Below are positions 9,452-16,997 of a DNA stretch of 64,000 bases, one piece after another. The notes beneath the pieces are model-generated. The model searched no databases. It was not told the origin of the DNA and saw only the letters and a program-made list of their open reading frames with translations. A program made the translations under genes and the position numbers. Every line of letters starts with the position of its first letter. Within the stretch, counting starts at the first letter, position 1. Source of the DNA: Kiritimatiellota bacterium B12222 (GTDB lineage: Bacteria > Verrucomicrobiota > Kiritimatiellia > SS1-B-03-39 > UBA6053); NCBI GenBank assembly GCA_029719485.1, contig CP120722.1, forward strand, positions 1,364,001-1,428,000, given 5' to 3'.

Positions 9452-10810
9452 TTAAAGATTTAAACTTCTTTTAACTAAATTAGTTGAGCGCTCTCCGGAA
9501 CACAGTTTATTTCCCATTAATCCGTAACATAAAACAATTTCAACTTGTTTCTTTTTTAAGCCTTGTTTCATAAGTTCTTCAGCGGGGAGGGTGAAGCGTC
9601 CCGCTTTACGGATGAGGTCAAAATGTAGTCCTGCTTTCCCATCGAGCGCACGGTAGACCACCTCGGTGCAGACCAAGCGGTCGCTACGGGTGAAATCAAA
9701 TTCAAAGTCGTAGAGTTTACCTTCATGGGACAACGCGCGCTCTACGCTTTGGCGTTGTTGTGTCTCATCTTTATATAGGGGGCGAAAGAGGACAAAGGCA
9801 TCGACATGTAGGGTTTCTCGTAGTGCGCGGAAGCGCACACCGTCTTTTTTGGCCTCCAATACGCATACGGGGAATTGAGAGCGCTCTAGTTGCTCCTCCG
9901 GCATCTGAACACCTAACTGTTGTCGTTGCTCGGGTGTGCCGATGATAAAGGCGGCATGAGGCCAAAACCCCGGCAAAAACAAATTACTCATGGCGTCATC
10001 GTGACGGGTGATGAGAAAATCACCGGGTTGCATTACGTCGATAACTTTTTTACGGATGCGTCGCCGGACACGTTTTTGATGAAAGGGGTTACGCATTTCC
10101 GCAATCGCACGACCCGAAGTCTCAAACAGGCCCCACATCACTGCATGATATTGTCGGGAGGGTTTTGATTTGATTCTGAAAAATTGACACTGCGTGTAGG
10201 CCGTGGCGTGGACACGTTTTTGTTTTTCGATGTAGGGTTGTTCTTGGGCGAGGATCTTCAACAAGGGGGCTGTTAGTGGATCTTGGGTGAATTTCTGTAG
10301 TTCTTGCTGATGTTGTTCGGCAAAATGGACGGCCCGCATGTAGCGGACCAAAACGGAAGGTCGGGTGGATCCGCGCTGTATGTGATCAAAAGACCCTTCA
10401 GGAATACCGTAAAGCGGATCGGCTCGGTTGAGTAGTTTGCGGAGCATGGGCTCTGAATGGTAGCGGGAGACCATGAAGCGTGCGCTTCGCATGAGGATGC
10501 AACCGGCTAGCCAGGCGGCCACAAAGGCTTGTTGAGAGTGGGGGGCGAGTTTCTTTCCGAGGCGGGGGAGTAAGGGCCGCAGGGAGAAAAGGGTTTGATG
10601 TAAGGCCATTCGCACATGTAAATAGTCGGAAAAAACCTTTCTGATTCGTTCTTCTTCATCGGGGGTGAAATAGCCGCGAGCTATTGATTCAGTTAAGCTC
10701 TGGTCAACGGCTTCAACCTTTTCAATTGTCGGCAGGGCAAGTTTCGCTGCGAGTAAGGTGTCTCTTGCTTTTTCTAACAGAGCGTATTGAGATGAAGAAA
10801 GGGACGTCAT
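9452..10810 (-). CDS. YiiX/YebB-like NlpC/P60 family cysteine hydrolase
   Basis: A 452-residue protein. The C-terminal 200 residues carry the signs of the permuted papain-like fold of YiiX/YebB proteins: P-G-D-F-L-I-T-R-H-D-D, a His in F-W-P-H-A-A-F-I-I-G, then Y-D-F-E-F-D-F and the catalytic Cys in L-V-C-T-E-V-V-Y-R-A. Such enzymes are expected to cleave amide bonds in peptidoglycan peptides or lipid-linked substrates. The N-terminal 250 residues are mostly helical and specific to this subfamily. There is no signal peptide, so it may act in the cytoplasm. It is monocistronic. Confidence 0.75.
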   Translation of the reverse strand: MTSLSSSQYALLEKARDTLLAAKLALPTIEKVEAVDQSLTESIARGYFTPDEEERIRKVFSDYLHVRMALHQTLFSLRPLLPRLGKKLAPHSQQAFVAAWLAGCILMRSARFMVSRYHSEPMLRKLLNRADPLYGIPEGSFDHIQRGSTRPSVLVRYMRAVHFAEQHQQELQKFTQDPLTAPLLKILAQEQPYIEKQKRVHATAYTQCQFFRIKSKPSRQYHAVMWGLFETSGRAIAEMRNPFHQKRVRRRIRKKVIDVMQPGDFLITRHDDAMSNLFLPGFWPHAAFIIGTPEQRQQLGVQMPEEQLERSQFPVCVLEAKKDGVRFRALRETLHVDAFVLFRPLYKDETQQRQSVERALSHEGKLYDFEFDFTRSDRLVCTEVVYRALDGKAGLHFDLIRKAGRFTLPAEELMKQGLKKKQVEIVLCYGLMGNKLCSGERSTNLVKRSLNL

Positions 10811-10885
10811 GAAAGGATAGGGTCTTGTCAGGAGTATTTTTTCTTTATAATCTATGTGGAATACAAATTTTGACGGAGACGATAA

Positions 10886-11059
10886 ATGAAATTTTTACTG
10901 ATGAGCTTGTTGCCCTTTTTTTTGCTGGGCTGTGTTACCGAAGTGATATCGGATGATCCTGGTATTCCCACCATTTCAACCTGCGGGTGTGAAGATGGGG
11001 ATGATGAAGTCTGTGACTGTAGTCATGACGGAAAAGCAGAATGTAAGTGCCCGATGTAA
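10886..11059 (+). CDS. 57-residue Cys-rich lipoprotein with three CxC motifs
   Basis: A complete small ORF with a GGAG ribosome-binding site 8 bases before the ATG. It starts with a lipoprotein signal (M-K-F-L-L-M-S-L-L, hydrophobic core, L-L-G-C lipobox with Cys16). The mature part is only 42 residues and is acidic with three regularly spaced CxC pairs: Cys33/35 (CGC), Cys43/45 (CDC) and Cys53/55 (CKC). Paired Cys at 10-residue spacing suggests metal binding or disulfides in a lipid-anchored peptide. A strong terminator follows, so it is its own transcription unit, divergent from the NlpC/P60 gene. I recognise no named family. Confidence 0.72.
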   Translation: MKFLLMSLLPFFLLGCVTEVISDDPGIPTISTCGCEDGDDEVCDCSHDGKAECKCPM

Positions 11060-11083
11060 ACGGTCGAGACGTAAAAGCTCAGT

Positions 11084-11116
11084 AAAGGGGAGGGTGTCGT
11101 CTCTCCCCTTTTTTCT
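11084..11116 (+). terminator. Rho-independent terminator after the Cys-rich lipoprotein gene
   Basis: A 9-bp perfect stem (AAAGGGGAG with CTCCCCTTT) with a 10-base loop is followed by a T-rich tract. It lies 25 bp after the stop of the 57-aa ORF and supports that ORF being a real, separately transcribed gene. Confidence 0.85.
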
Positions 11117-11180
11117 TTGTCTGCCTATGATTCGGGGCTCTGTTGAGAGCTTGGCGATTTGTATGTGCCGAAGCTCAGAA

Positions 11181-11597
11181 TCAAGGGTTTAAATTATCAA
11201 GCTCACCTGTTTTAAAGTTTAAGCTTCGATAATAGCAACCGCTACGTGGGATGCCGTCTTTATTTTTGGTGTGGCACATGCCACTGCGGCGGGGACGTAC
11301 GATGTACAACAAAGAATTTTGTTCGCAGTTCACGCGTACCTCCAAGAGTTCAAAGGTTTCACCAGAAGTAGCGCCTTTTTCCCATAATTCGTGACGGGAG
11401 GTCGACCAGAAAGTCGCGTTTCCTGTTTTTAAAGAATGTTGCAGGGCCTGTTCATTAGCATAAGCGACTAAAACCACTTCCTGGCTATCTTTGTCTTGTA
11501 CAGCTACAGGAACCACATCAGGGTTTCCTTCCGCTACTTTTTTAAGTTTGGACCAGTCAATGGTAAATGCAGAGCCTTCTTCGAGTTCTTTGGACAT
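11181..11597 (-). CDS. hisI: phosphoribosyl-AMP cyclohydrolase
   Basis: A 138-residue HisI, which opens the adenine ring of phosphoribosyl-AMP in histidine biosynthesis. Signature segments are F-W-S-T-S-R-H-E-L-W-E-K-G-A-T-S-G, then V-R-V-N-C-E-Q-N-S-L-L and a C-terminal S-G-M-C-H-T, which supply Zn and Mg ligands. N-C-E-Q-N-S replaces the D-C-D-G-D-A form found in many bacteria, as in the branch with relaxed metal ligands. There is no HisE domain. The frame extends to a TTG at 11624, but the ATG at 11597 gives the normal N-terminus. No other his gene is nearby. Confidence 0.9.
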   Translation of the reverse strand: MSKELEEGSAFTIDWSKLKKVAEGNPDVVPVAVQDKDSQEVVLVAYANEQALQHSLKTGNATFWSTSRHELWEKGATSGETFELLEVRVNCEQNSLLYIVRPRRSGMCHTKNKDGIPRSGCYYRSLNFKTGELDNLNP

Positions 11598-11718
11598 GAG
11601 GAATAGGGGGTTGGATTTTAACAATATTTACTGCTTTAACTTTTCGCATGCGTGATGCCATGAAAAAGTGAAGTGAAATGATGATGTAAGGTTCTATGTC
11701 TGCCAACGATTCATGGGT

Positions 11719-11886
11719 ATGAAATTCTTCACTAAAAAAACTGCCTCTGACCGATACCGTGACCAATATAAAAGCCTCATGGAGCAAGCGATGCTTGCTC
11801 AACGGGGAGGGGATATTGTGCTCTCCGCTGAACTGCATGAAAAAGCGGAGGCGTTATTACAACAGATCACAAAGATGGAGGGCTGA
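11719..11886 (+). CDS. Lacal_2735 family (DUF6435-like) small protein
   Basis: A 55-residue charged, helical protein (M-K-F-F-T-K-K-T, then Y-K-S-L-M-E-Q-A-M-L-A-Q-R-G-G-D-I and a final L-L-Q-Q-I-T-K-M). The pattern of an FF-K start, a Y..L..EA...QR.GDI helix and a C-terminal EAE..L.QI helix matches the Lacal_2735 family, short proteins of unknown function in marine bacteria. An in-frame ATG at 11713 would add two residues. It stands alone between hisI (divergent) and the NodT gene (convergent). Confidence 0.72.
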   Translation: MKFFTKKTASDRYRDQYKSLMEQAMLAQRGGDIVLSAELHEKAEALLQQITKMEG

Positions 11887-11918
11887 CGCCTACAGCAAAA
11901 CCTTGGAAGAGCGTGGAT

Positions 11919-13376
11919 TTACTTGGCAGGGTTTTCGTTGAGATCCCAGCCACCACCCAAGGCTTTGTAGAGTGCAATTAGATTCATAGTGGTTTGTGCT
12001 TCACTCGATGCCCATCTGCTTTGTTGCGTAAACAGATCACGTTGGGTCACTAACACATTATTGAAATCGGTGAGTCCCGAATTGTATTGAACCAGTACCA
12101 AGTCAACAGCTTCTGCAGTTGAGGTGACGGACGCTTTTAAATGTTGAGTGGTGGTTTGGCTTAAATCGTAGCCTGAAATGGCGTTTTCCACTTCTTCAAT
12201 GGCATTAAGTACTGTTTGCTGATACTTCAGGAGCATTTCATGGGTACGTTCGGTTTGTACTTGGATGTTGCCCCGTACTTGTCCACCAGAAAAGATATTC
12301 CATTGCATGGGCGCACCGAGACCCCAGGTTACGCTGGAGCTATCCAAAAGGGTACTCAACGAATTGGATTGTAAGGAGAACGCGCCGCTGAGTCCAAAGC
12401 TAGGGTAAAGATCTGCGGTCGCCACACCAATTTGTGCGGTTTGGGCGGCGAGTTGTCGCTCAGCGCGTCTGACGTCGGGCCGTTGACGCAGGACATTGGC
12501 GGGTACGCCGATACCGATGGCCGTGGTTGCTTTTGGAATCGGGCCGGGTTCTGAAAATTCTTTTTGCAATGTTCCCGCATCTTGCCCCATGAGGACTGCA
12601 AGTCGATTTAAGGCCTGAATGAGCATGAGTTCGTATTGGGGAATACTGGCTAAGGTGCCTTCAAGATTGGCGGTGGCTTGTACCACGTCCAGTTTAGAGC
12701 AGAGTCCTGTACTGTAGCGTTCTTCGGTTAAGGCCAAAGAATCCTTTTGTTCCTTGGCATTTTGCTTTGCGTAAACAATTTGTTGTTGGGCGCTACGAAT
12801 GTCGACATAGGTAAAGGCCACGTCGGCCAGTAAGGTGACCAACACATCGCGATAATCCTCGACCGTGGCGTCGTAGGCGGCGTCAGCGGATTCGATTTGA
12901 CGGGTCACGCGACCGAAAATATCCAGTTCCCACATGGCATCTATGCCCAACTGAAATAAATTTTGGCTTTTAAAGCCATTGGGGGGGACCACTTCTCTCA
13001 AGGGGCCGTCATCGCTCAATTTGCTTTGACTGATATTCGCATCAAGGTCGACTACAGGGTATTTTTCACCTCGTGCGATCGCGAGCATTGCGCGTGATTG
13101 GTAAATCCGCGAGATGGCTTGCTTCAGATGAAGGTTTTCGTTTCGGGCCTGCTCAATCAGTGATTCGAGTTTGGGATCGTCGAATACCTTCCACCAGGAC
13201 TGCAGGTCTGCATGTTCGCCAGCGGAGACTTGTTCGGAAACCTGTTCTGACCACAGATCGGGTGTTTGGATCTCTGGGGCTTCATAGTCGGGGCCCACCG
13301 TCATACACCCGGACAAGAAAAGCAGTGCGGCCAAGGCTGTGGCAGTTTGTGCCCATGATCGAGGAGGTGATATCAT
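11919..13376 (-). CDS. NodT-family outer membrane efflux lipoprotein
   Basis: A 485-residue TolC-like outer membrane channel. The N-terminus is a lipoprotein signal with L-S-G-C at residues 21-24, followed by T-V-G-P-D-Y-E-A-P, the standard start of NodT/OprM proteins. Two copies of the OEP domain follow, with the conserved L-R-Q-R-P-D-V-R-R-A-E-R-Q-L-A segment in the second. It is the last gene of a three-gene operon, 27 bp after the HlyD gene, and would complete an envelope-spanning exporter. Confidence 0.95.
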   Translation of the reverse strand: MISPPRSWAQTATALAALLFLSGCMTVGPDYEAPEIQTPDLWSEQVSEQVSAGEHADLQSWWKVFDDPKLESLIEQARNENLHLKQAISRIYQSRAMLAIARGEKYPVVDLDANISQSKLSDDGPLREVVPPNGFKSQNLFQLGIDAMWELDIFGRVTRQIESADAAYDATVEDYRDVLVTLLADVAFTYVDIRSAQQQIVYAKQNAKEQKDSLALTEERYSTGLCSKLDVVQATANLEGTLASIPQYELMLIQALNRLAVLMGQDAGTLQKEFSEPGPIPKATTAIGIGVPANVLRQRPDVRRAERQLAAQTAQIGVATADLYPSFGLSGAFSLQSNSLSTLLDSSSVTWGLGAPMQWNIFSGGQVRGNIQVQTERTHEMLLKYQQTVLNAIEEVENAISGYDLSQTTTQHLKASVTSTAEAVDLVLVQYNSGLTDFNNVLVTQRDLFTQQSRWASSEAQTTMNLIALYKALGGGWDLNENPAK

Positions 13377-13403
13377 AACAGTAGGAGGTTAACCGGAAGT
13401 GGG

Positions 13404-14537
13404 TTATTTAAATGGATTGTACAAATAAGAGAGGAAACTTTCAGATTGGATTTCAATCTTACGCAGTAAAACTAAGAAATCTGCGGCATCTGCAGTGATC
13501 ATGGCCGCCATGCCACTGGCTCCAAAATGAAGCGGCATTTCGGGGGTTTCTCCAGTCATTTCCAGACGTACGGTGAAGAGCTGTGACCCTCTCATTTGTC
13601 CAACAAGTGGCAATTTCCCGCTGGGGATACCTTGAGATTCTCCCGCAGCCCAAATAATGCTTTTCACTTCGGCATCAAAAAGTTTTCCGGGGTACATTTC
13701 AAGGGCAACAAGGGCTTTGTCCCCTACACGCAAATGTTGAATGCCCCGTTGAGGTACCGTGGCGACCAGCCAATATTTTTCGGTATTGACGAAAGACATT
13801 ACGGGTTGTTTGAGTCGAATAAATGAACCCGGATAGAGCTGATGGTTCGCGACATAACCATCGGAGGGTGCTCGAATGATGGTGTGGGTCAGATTATATT
13901 CTGCGGCCTTGAGCGCGGCGGTGGCTTCAGCGATTGTGGTGCTTACGTCACCACTTTTGGAGTTGGCTGCTAAAATTGCAGTTTGCAAAGCTGCATTGAC
14001 GGCATCGAGATGTGCTTTTTGGGATTCTAAACTTTTTGTGATGTCTTCCAACCGCATCTGAGAAGCAGCGCCTTGTTTGGCCGCTTCAGAGATTTGCTGA
14101 AACTGAATTTGTGTTTCTTCAATACTTGCTTTGACGCGAGCTACATTTGCGCGGGCTTCCAGCACTTGTTGATCCAATTGTGCGGTGGTGGTCTCGGCTG
14201 CTGCCAGTCGTGCTTTGGCTTCATCCACTTTGCTTTGCCAAAATTCTTGATCCATCATGAACAGGGGATCTCCTTTTTTGACTGGTTCGCTGGGGCCCAC
14301 AAACACTTCTTTCACGCGACCGCCGAATTCAGGAGCCATTTGGACGACGTAAGACTGAACAAACATCGTTTTGCTGTAGGGGGCGAGTTGGCCTAAAAAC
14401 AGAATTTCCGTCATCGCAGCGGCAATATAGAGGCCGAATACAACAAATTTCCAGAATAGGTTAAATCTAATGAGCTTGTAATCGAAGAAAACTAAGCGGA
14501 TTAAGAAGATATAAGCGATGGTGATTAAAAGTTCCAT
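13404..14537 (-). CDS. HlyD-family membrane fusion protein (EmrA/YibH type)
   Basis: A 377-residue adaptor. The N-terminal 60 residues hold two hydrophobic segments, as in YibH-like proteins, which differ from single-anchor HlyD proteins. A biotinyl-lipoyl-like half (A-P-E-F-G-G-R-V-K-E-V-F-V-G) is followed by a coiled-coil hairpin (about 115-215), the second lipoyl half (I-R-A-P-S-D-G-Y-V), and a beta-barrel domain. It follows a DUF3302 protein by 12 bp, the same pairing as yibI-yibH of E. coli. No transporter gene is in the operon; the inner-membrane partner may be elsewhere or not needed. Confidence 0.92.
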   Translation of the reverse strand: MELLITIAYIFLIRLVFFDYKLIRFNLFWKFVVFGLYIAAAMTEILFLGQLAPYSKTMFVQSYVVQMAPEFGGRVKEVFVGPSEPVKKGDPLFMMDQEFWQSKVDEAKARLAAAETTTAQLDQQVLEARANVARVKASIEETQIQFQQISEAAKQGAASQMRLEDITKSLESQKAHLDAVNAALQTAILAANSKSGDVSTTIAEATAALKAAEYNLTHTIIRAPSDGYVANHQLYPGSFIRLKQPVMSFVNTEKYWLVATVPQRGIQHLRVGDKALVALEMYPGKLFDAEVKSIIWAAGESQGIPSGKLPLVGQMRGSQLFTVRLEMTGETPEMPLHFGASGMAAMITADAADFLVLLRKIEIQSESFLSYLYNPFK

Positions 14538-14549
14538 AGTGGGGTCCTG

Positions 14550-14936
14550 TTAAGCTTGTTTTTCCGAGTCGAGATCCACGGATGCACTCGTTTGAGTGGC
14601 GTTGCTTTCTGTTTTTTCGATGTCGGATAACGTTTGCTTCGTTTTTTTATGTTTAGGACTTCTTTTCTTTTTGGTGCTCTCTGGCTTTGGTTTTATATCA
14701 CCCTCTTTGATATAATACTCCCCGACGACTGCGCCGGAATACGCCCAAATTAATGCGAACATCCAAAAGGGGAAGATGATCAGTCCAAGGAGAGATGTTA
14801 CTTCAATCGCATCTTTTTGGGGATGATTGCGTGCCTTGGCAATCTTTCCAGGATAGGTATGAATTTTAATAATTCCTAAGATAATGGTGAGAACAGCAAG
14901 GAATATTAGGCTTAGTGATATAATTTCCAGTTTCAT
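14550..14936 (-). CDS. DUF3302 inner membrane protein (YibI/YiaW-like)
   Basis: A 128-residue protein with two membrane helices (about 5-23 and 48-70) around a cytoplasmic A-K-A-R-N-H-P-Q-K-D-A-I segment, typical of DUF3302. The C-terminal third is a low-complexity Lys/Ser/Thr-rich tail, longer than in E. coli YibI. It is the first gene of the DUF3302-HlyD-NodT operon. In enterobacteria the DUF3302 and HlyD genes also sit together, so the pair probably acts as one inner-membrane unit. Confidence 0.8.
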   Translation of the reverse strand: MKLEIISLSLIFLAVLTIILGIIKIHTYPGKIAKARNHPQKDAIEVTSLLGLIIFPFWMFALIWAYSGAVVGEYYIKEGDIKPKPESTKKKRSPKHKKTKQTLSDIEKTESNATQTSASVDLDSEKQA

Positions 14937-15108
14937 ACTTGTTTCCTGTCAATAGCTCTTATAGCAAATACCTGTTAAGATCGTAGGGTGAAGGTTCAGA
15001 TCGTGCTGGTTCAGCAGCCTTCAAGGTTGTATTTAGCGTTGTTAAAGAGCATTTTGTTTTAAAAAATGCAATGGTAATGTGCTGTAGAGGCGTTGCGCTG
15101 TGTATGGA

Positions 15109-16656
15109 TTACACCCCTCTTTCCGTTTCCCCTTGCTTGCGGATTTCTCGTTTATTTATTTTTCCATTCGCATTTTTGGGCAGGCTATCGATTTGATGAA
15201 AACGACGGGGGATTTCATGTTGTCCCAAATGTTGTTGGCAAAATTTTCGTAAATCGGCGGCGGTGAGGGTGACCCCTGCTTCTGCGACTACCCAAGCTTC
15301 GGGAATTTCACCATGACTTTTGTGTGCGACGCCAATCACCGCACATTCCACGATCTGTGGATGGGTATAGAGGATCTCTTCTACGACGCGGGGATAGACA
15401 TTCATACCGTTGACGATGACCATGTCTTTTTTGCGATCGACGATGTAGAAATAACCTTCTGTGTCGACCTGACCTAAATCTCCAGTACGAAACCAGTCTC
15501 CAAAGAAGGAGGCCTTTGTTTCTTCGGGTTGTTTCCAATACCCTTTCATGACGGAGGGGGCGCGCACACAAATTTCGCCAATCTCACCCGTGGGCATTTC
15601 TTCGCCCGCTTCATTAAAAATGCGCATTTCAACATCAGGCACGGGGAAACCGACTGAACCAATTCTGGTTTCACCTCCAATGGGATTGACGCAGGTTACA
15701 GGTGAACATTCGGTGGGCCCGTCACCCTCATAGATAACTTTACCAAATTTTTCAGTGAACTTTTTCATGACCTCAACGGGCATGGCGGCACCACCGGAAA
15801 TGCAGAAGCGAAGGCAATCGAAATGAGGGACGGCATCGTCGGGCAAACGCAACATGGCGTTAAACATACTGGGTACGGCAGGTAATACCGTAGGTTTGTA
15901 TTTTTGCATGATGTCGATCAGCGCTTGCGGATCAAATCGTGCTACGGGAATGAGGGCACAGCCATGGCACAAGGGAAAGAGTAATCCGACCATAGAGGCA
16001 AAGGCGTGAAACATAGGTAAGACCACCAGCATGCGATCTTCTCCCGGTGTAAGTTTCATGGCTTCGCGCACGGAGAATGTGTTGTAAACCAAGTTGCGAT
16101 GGGTGAGCATGGCGCCTTTGGGGCGTCCTGTGGTGCCGGAGGTGTAGAGAATACAAGCCAAGCTTTCGTTCGGATCTAATTCAGGGCTGGGGGTTTCACC
16201 CTGGGCACCCAGGAGGACGGTGGCGTTTTGGACACCTGTAGGAAGGTCGTCTGCCCCTAGTCGGTAGCTGTGTTTGAGGCTAGTGGCCTGTTCGCGAATC
16301 TTGCTAGCGGCTTCATCAAAGACCCCTAAGTAAATCAAACCGGTGGCTTCTCCATCGTTGAGAATCCAGGCAAGTTCTTGGGGATGGTAGAGTAAATGAA
16401 GGGGAATGACCGTACAGCCTGCTTTGAGGATGCCGAAGTAGCAAATGGCGTAGGCTGCGGAATTGGCACAATAAAGACCGATTCGGTCTCCAGTTTTGAA
16501 GCCGTCAGATGCCAGTCCGGCAGCTACCCGGTCCGAGGCTGCGTTTATTTCTGCGAAGGTCCAGGTTTTATCAGTGTCGAAAATTGCGGGACTCTCCGCA
16601 AAGGTGGTGGCGGCATTCCGGGCGAGATCGATTAAGGTGAGGTCGTCTTTGTACAT
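15109..16656 (-). CDS. long-chain acyl-CoA synthetase / AMP-dependent ligase
   Basis: A 515-residue ANL-superfamily enzyme that activates a carboxylic acid with ATP and transfers it to CoA. The AMP-binding P-loop Y-T-S-G-T-T-G-R-P-K-G is at about 171-181. An A5-type motif (Y-E-G-D-G-P-T-E-C-S-P-V), the hinge with D-R-K-K-D-M-V-I-V-N-G-M-N-V-Y-P, and the catalytic Lys in N-A-N-G-K-I-N-K-R-E near the end are all present. Length and motifs fit FadD-like fatty acid ligases; chain length cannot be told. It stands alone, with the 46-bp repeat array directly upstream. Confidence 0.92.
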   Translation of the reverse strand: MYKDDLTLIDLARNAATTFAESPAIFDTDKTWTFAEINAASDRVAAGLASDGFKTGDRIGLYCANSAAYAICYFGILKAGCTVIPLHLLYHPQELAWILNDGEATGLIYLGVFDEAASKIREQATSLKHSYRLGADDLPTGVQNATVLLGAQGETPSPELDPNESLACILYTSGTTGRPKGAMLTHRNLVYNTFSVREAMKLTPGEDRMLVVLPMFHAFASMVGLLFPLCHGCALIPVARFDPQALIDIMQKYKPTVLPAVPSMFNAMLRLPDDAVPHFDCLRFCISGGAAMPVEVMKKFTEKFGKVIYEGDGPTECSPVTCVNPIGGETRIGSVGFPVPDVEMRIFNEAGEEMPTGEIGEICVRAPSVMKGYWKQPEETKASFFGDWFRTGDLGQVDTEGYFYIVDRKKDMVIVNGMNVYPRVVEEILYTHPQIVECAVIGVAHKSHGEIPEAWVVAEAGVTLTAADLRKFCQQHLGQHEIPRRFHQIDSLPKNANGKINKREIRKQGETERGV

Positions 16657-16722
16657 TTGCCGAATGTAAGTAAGGCGAATGAATTGTCAAAGCTTGATGG
16701 TTTGGATTTCGTAAAATGAAAT

Positions 16723-16940
16723 GGGATCGGGCAGGGATGCCCTCGCTCCGGTTTTGGTTTGCGCCTGCGGGATCGGGCAGGGATGCCCTCGCTCCGGTTT
16801 TGGTTTGCACCTGCGGGATCGGGCAGGGATGCCCTCGCTCCGGTTTTAGTTTGCACCTGCGGGATCGGGCAGGGATGCCCTCGCTCCGGTTTTGGTTTGC
16901 ACCTGTGAGGTCGGGCAGGGATGCCCTCGCTCCGGTTTGG
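16723..16940. repeat. 46-bp tandem hairpin repeat array, about 4.7 copies
   Basis: Units start at 16723, 16769, 16815, 16861 and 16907; the last is cut at about 34 bp. Spacing is exactly 46 bp with very few substitutions. Each unit contains the inverted repeat GGGCAGGGATGCCC (5-bp arms, GGGA loop) followed by TCGCTCCGGTTTT. There are no unique spacers, so this is not a CRISPR array. It fills most of the 341-bp gap between the start of the acyl-CoA ligase gene and the end of rpoD. ORFs that run through it are by-products of the repeat. Confidence 0.92.
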
Positions 16941-16956
16941 AGATACCTGAAGGTGG

Positions 16957-16993
16957 CCTGCCTGATGACACTGAGGGTCTCAGGCAGGGGGTT
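16957..16993 (-). terminator. possible rpoD terminator hairpin
   Basis: A 9-bp perfect inverted repeat (CCTGCCTGA with TCAGGCAGG) with a 14-base loop begins 9 bp after the rpoD stop. On the rpoD strand no T run follows, so it would be a non-canonical or Rho-assisted terminator or a 3' stabilising stem. Confidence 0.4.
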
Positions 16994-16997
16994 TTGC

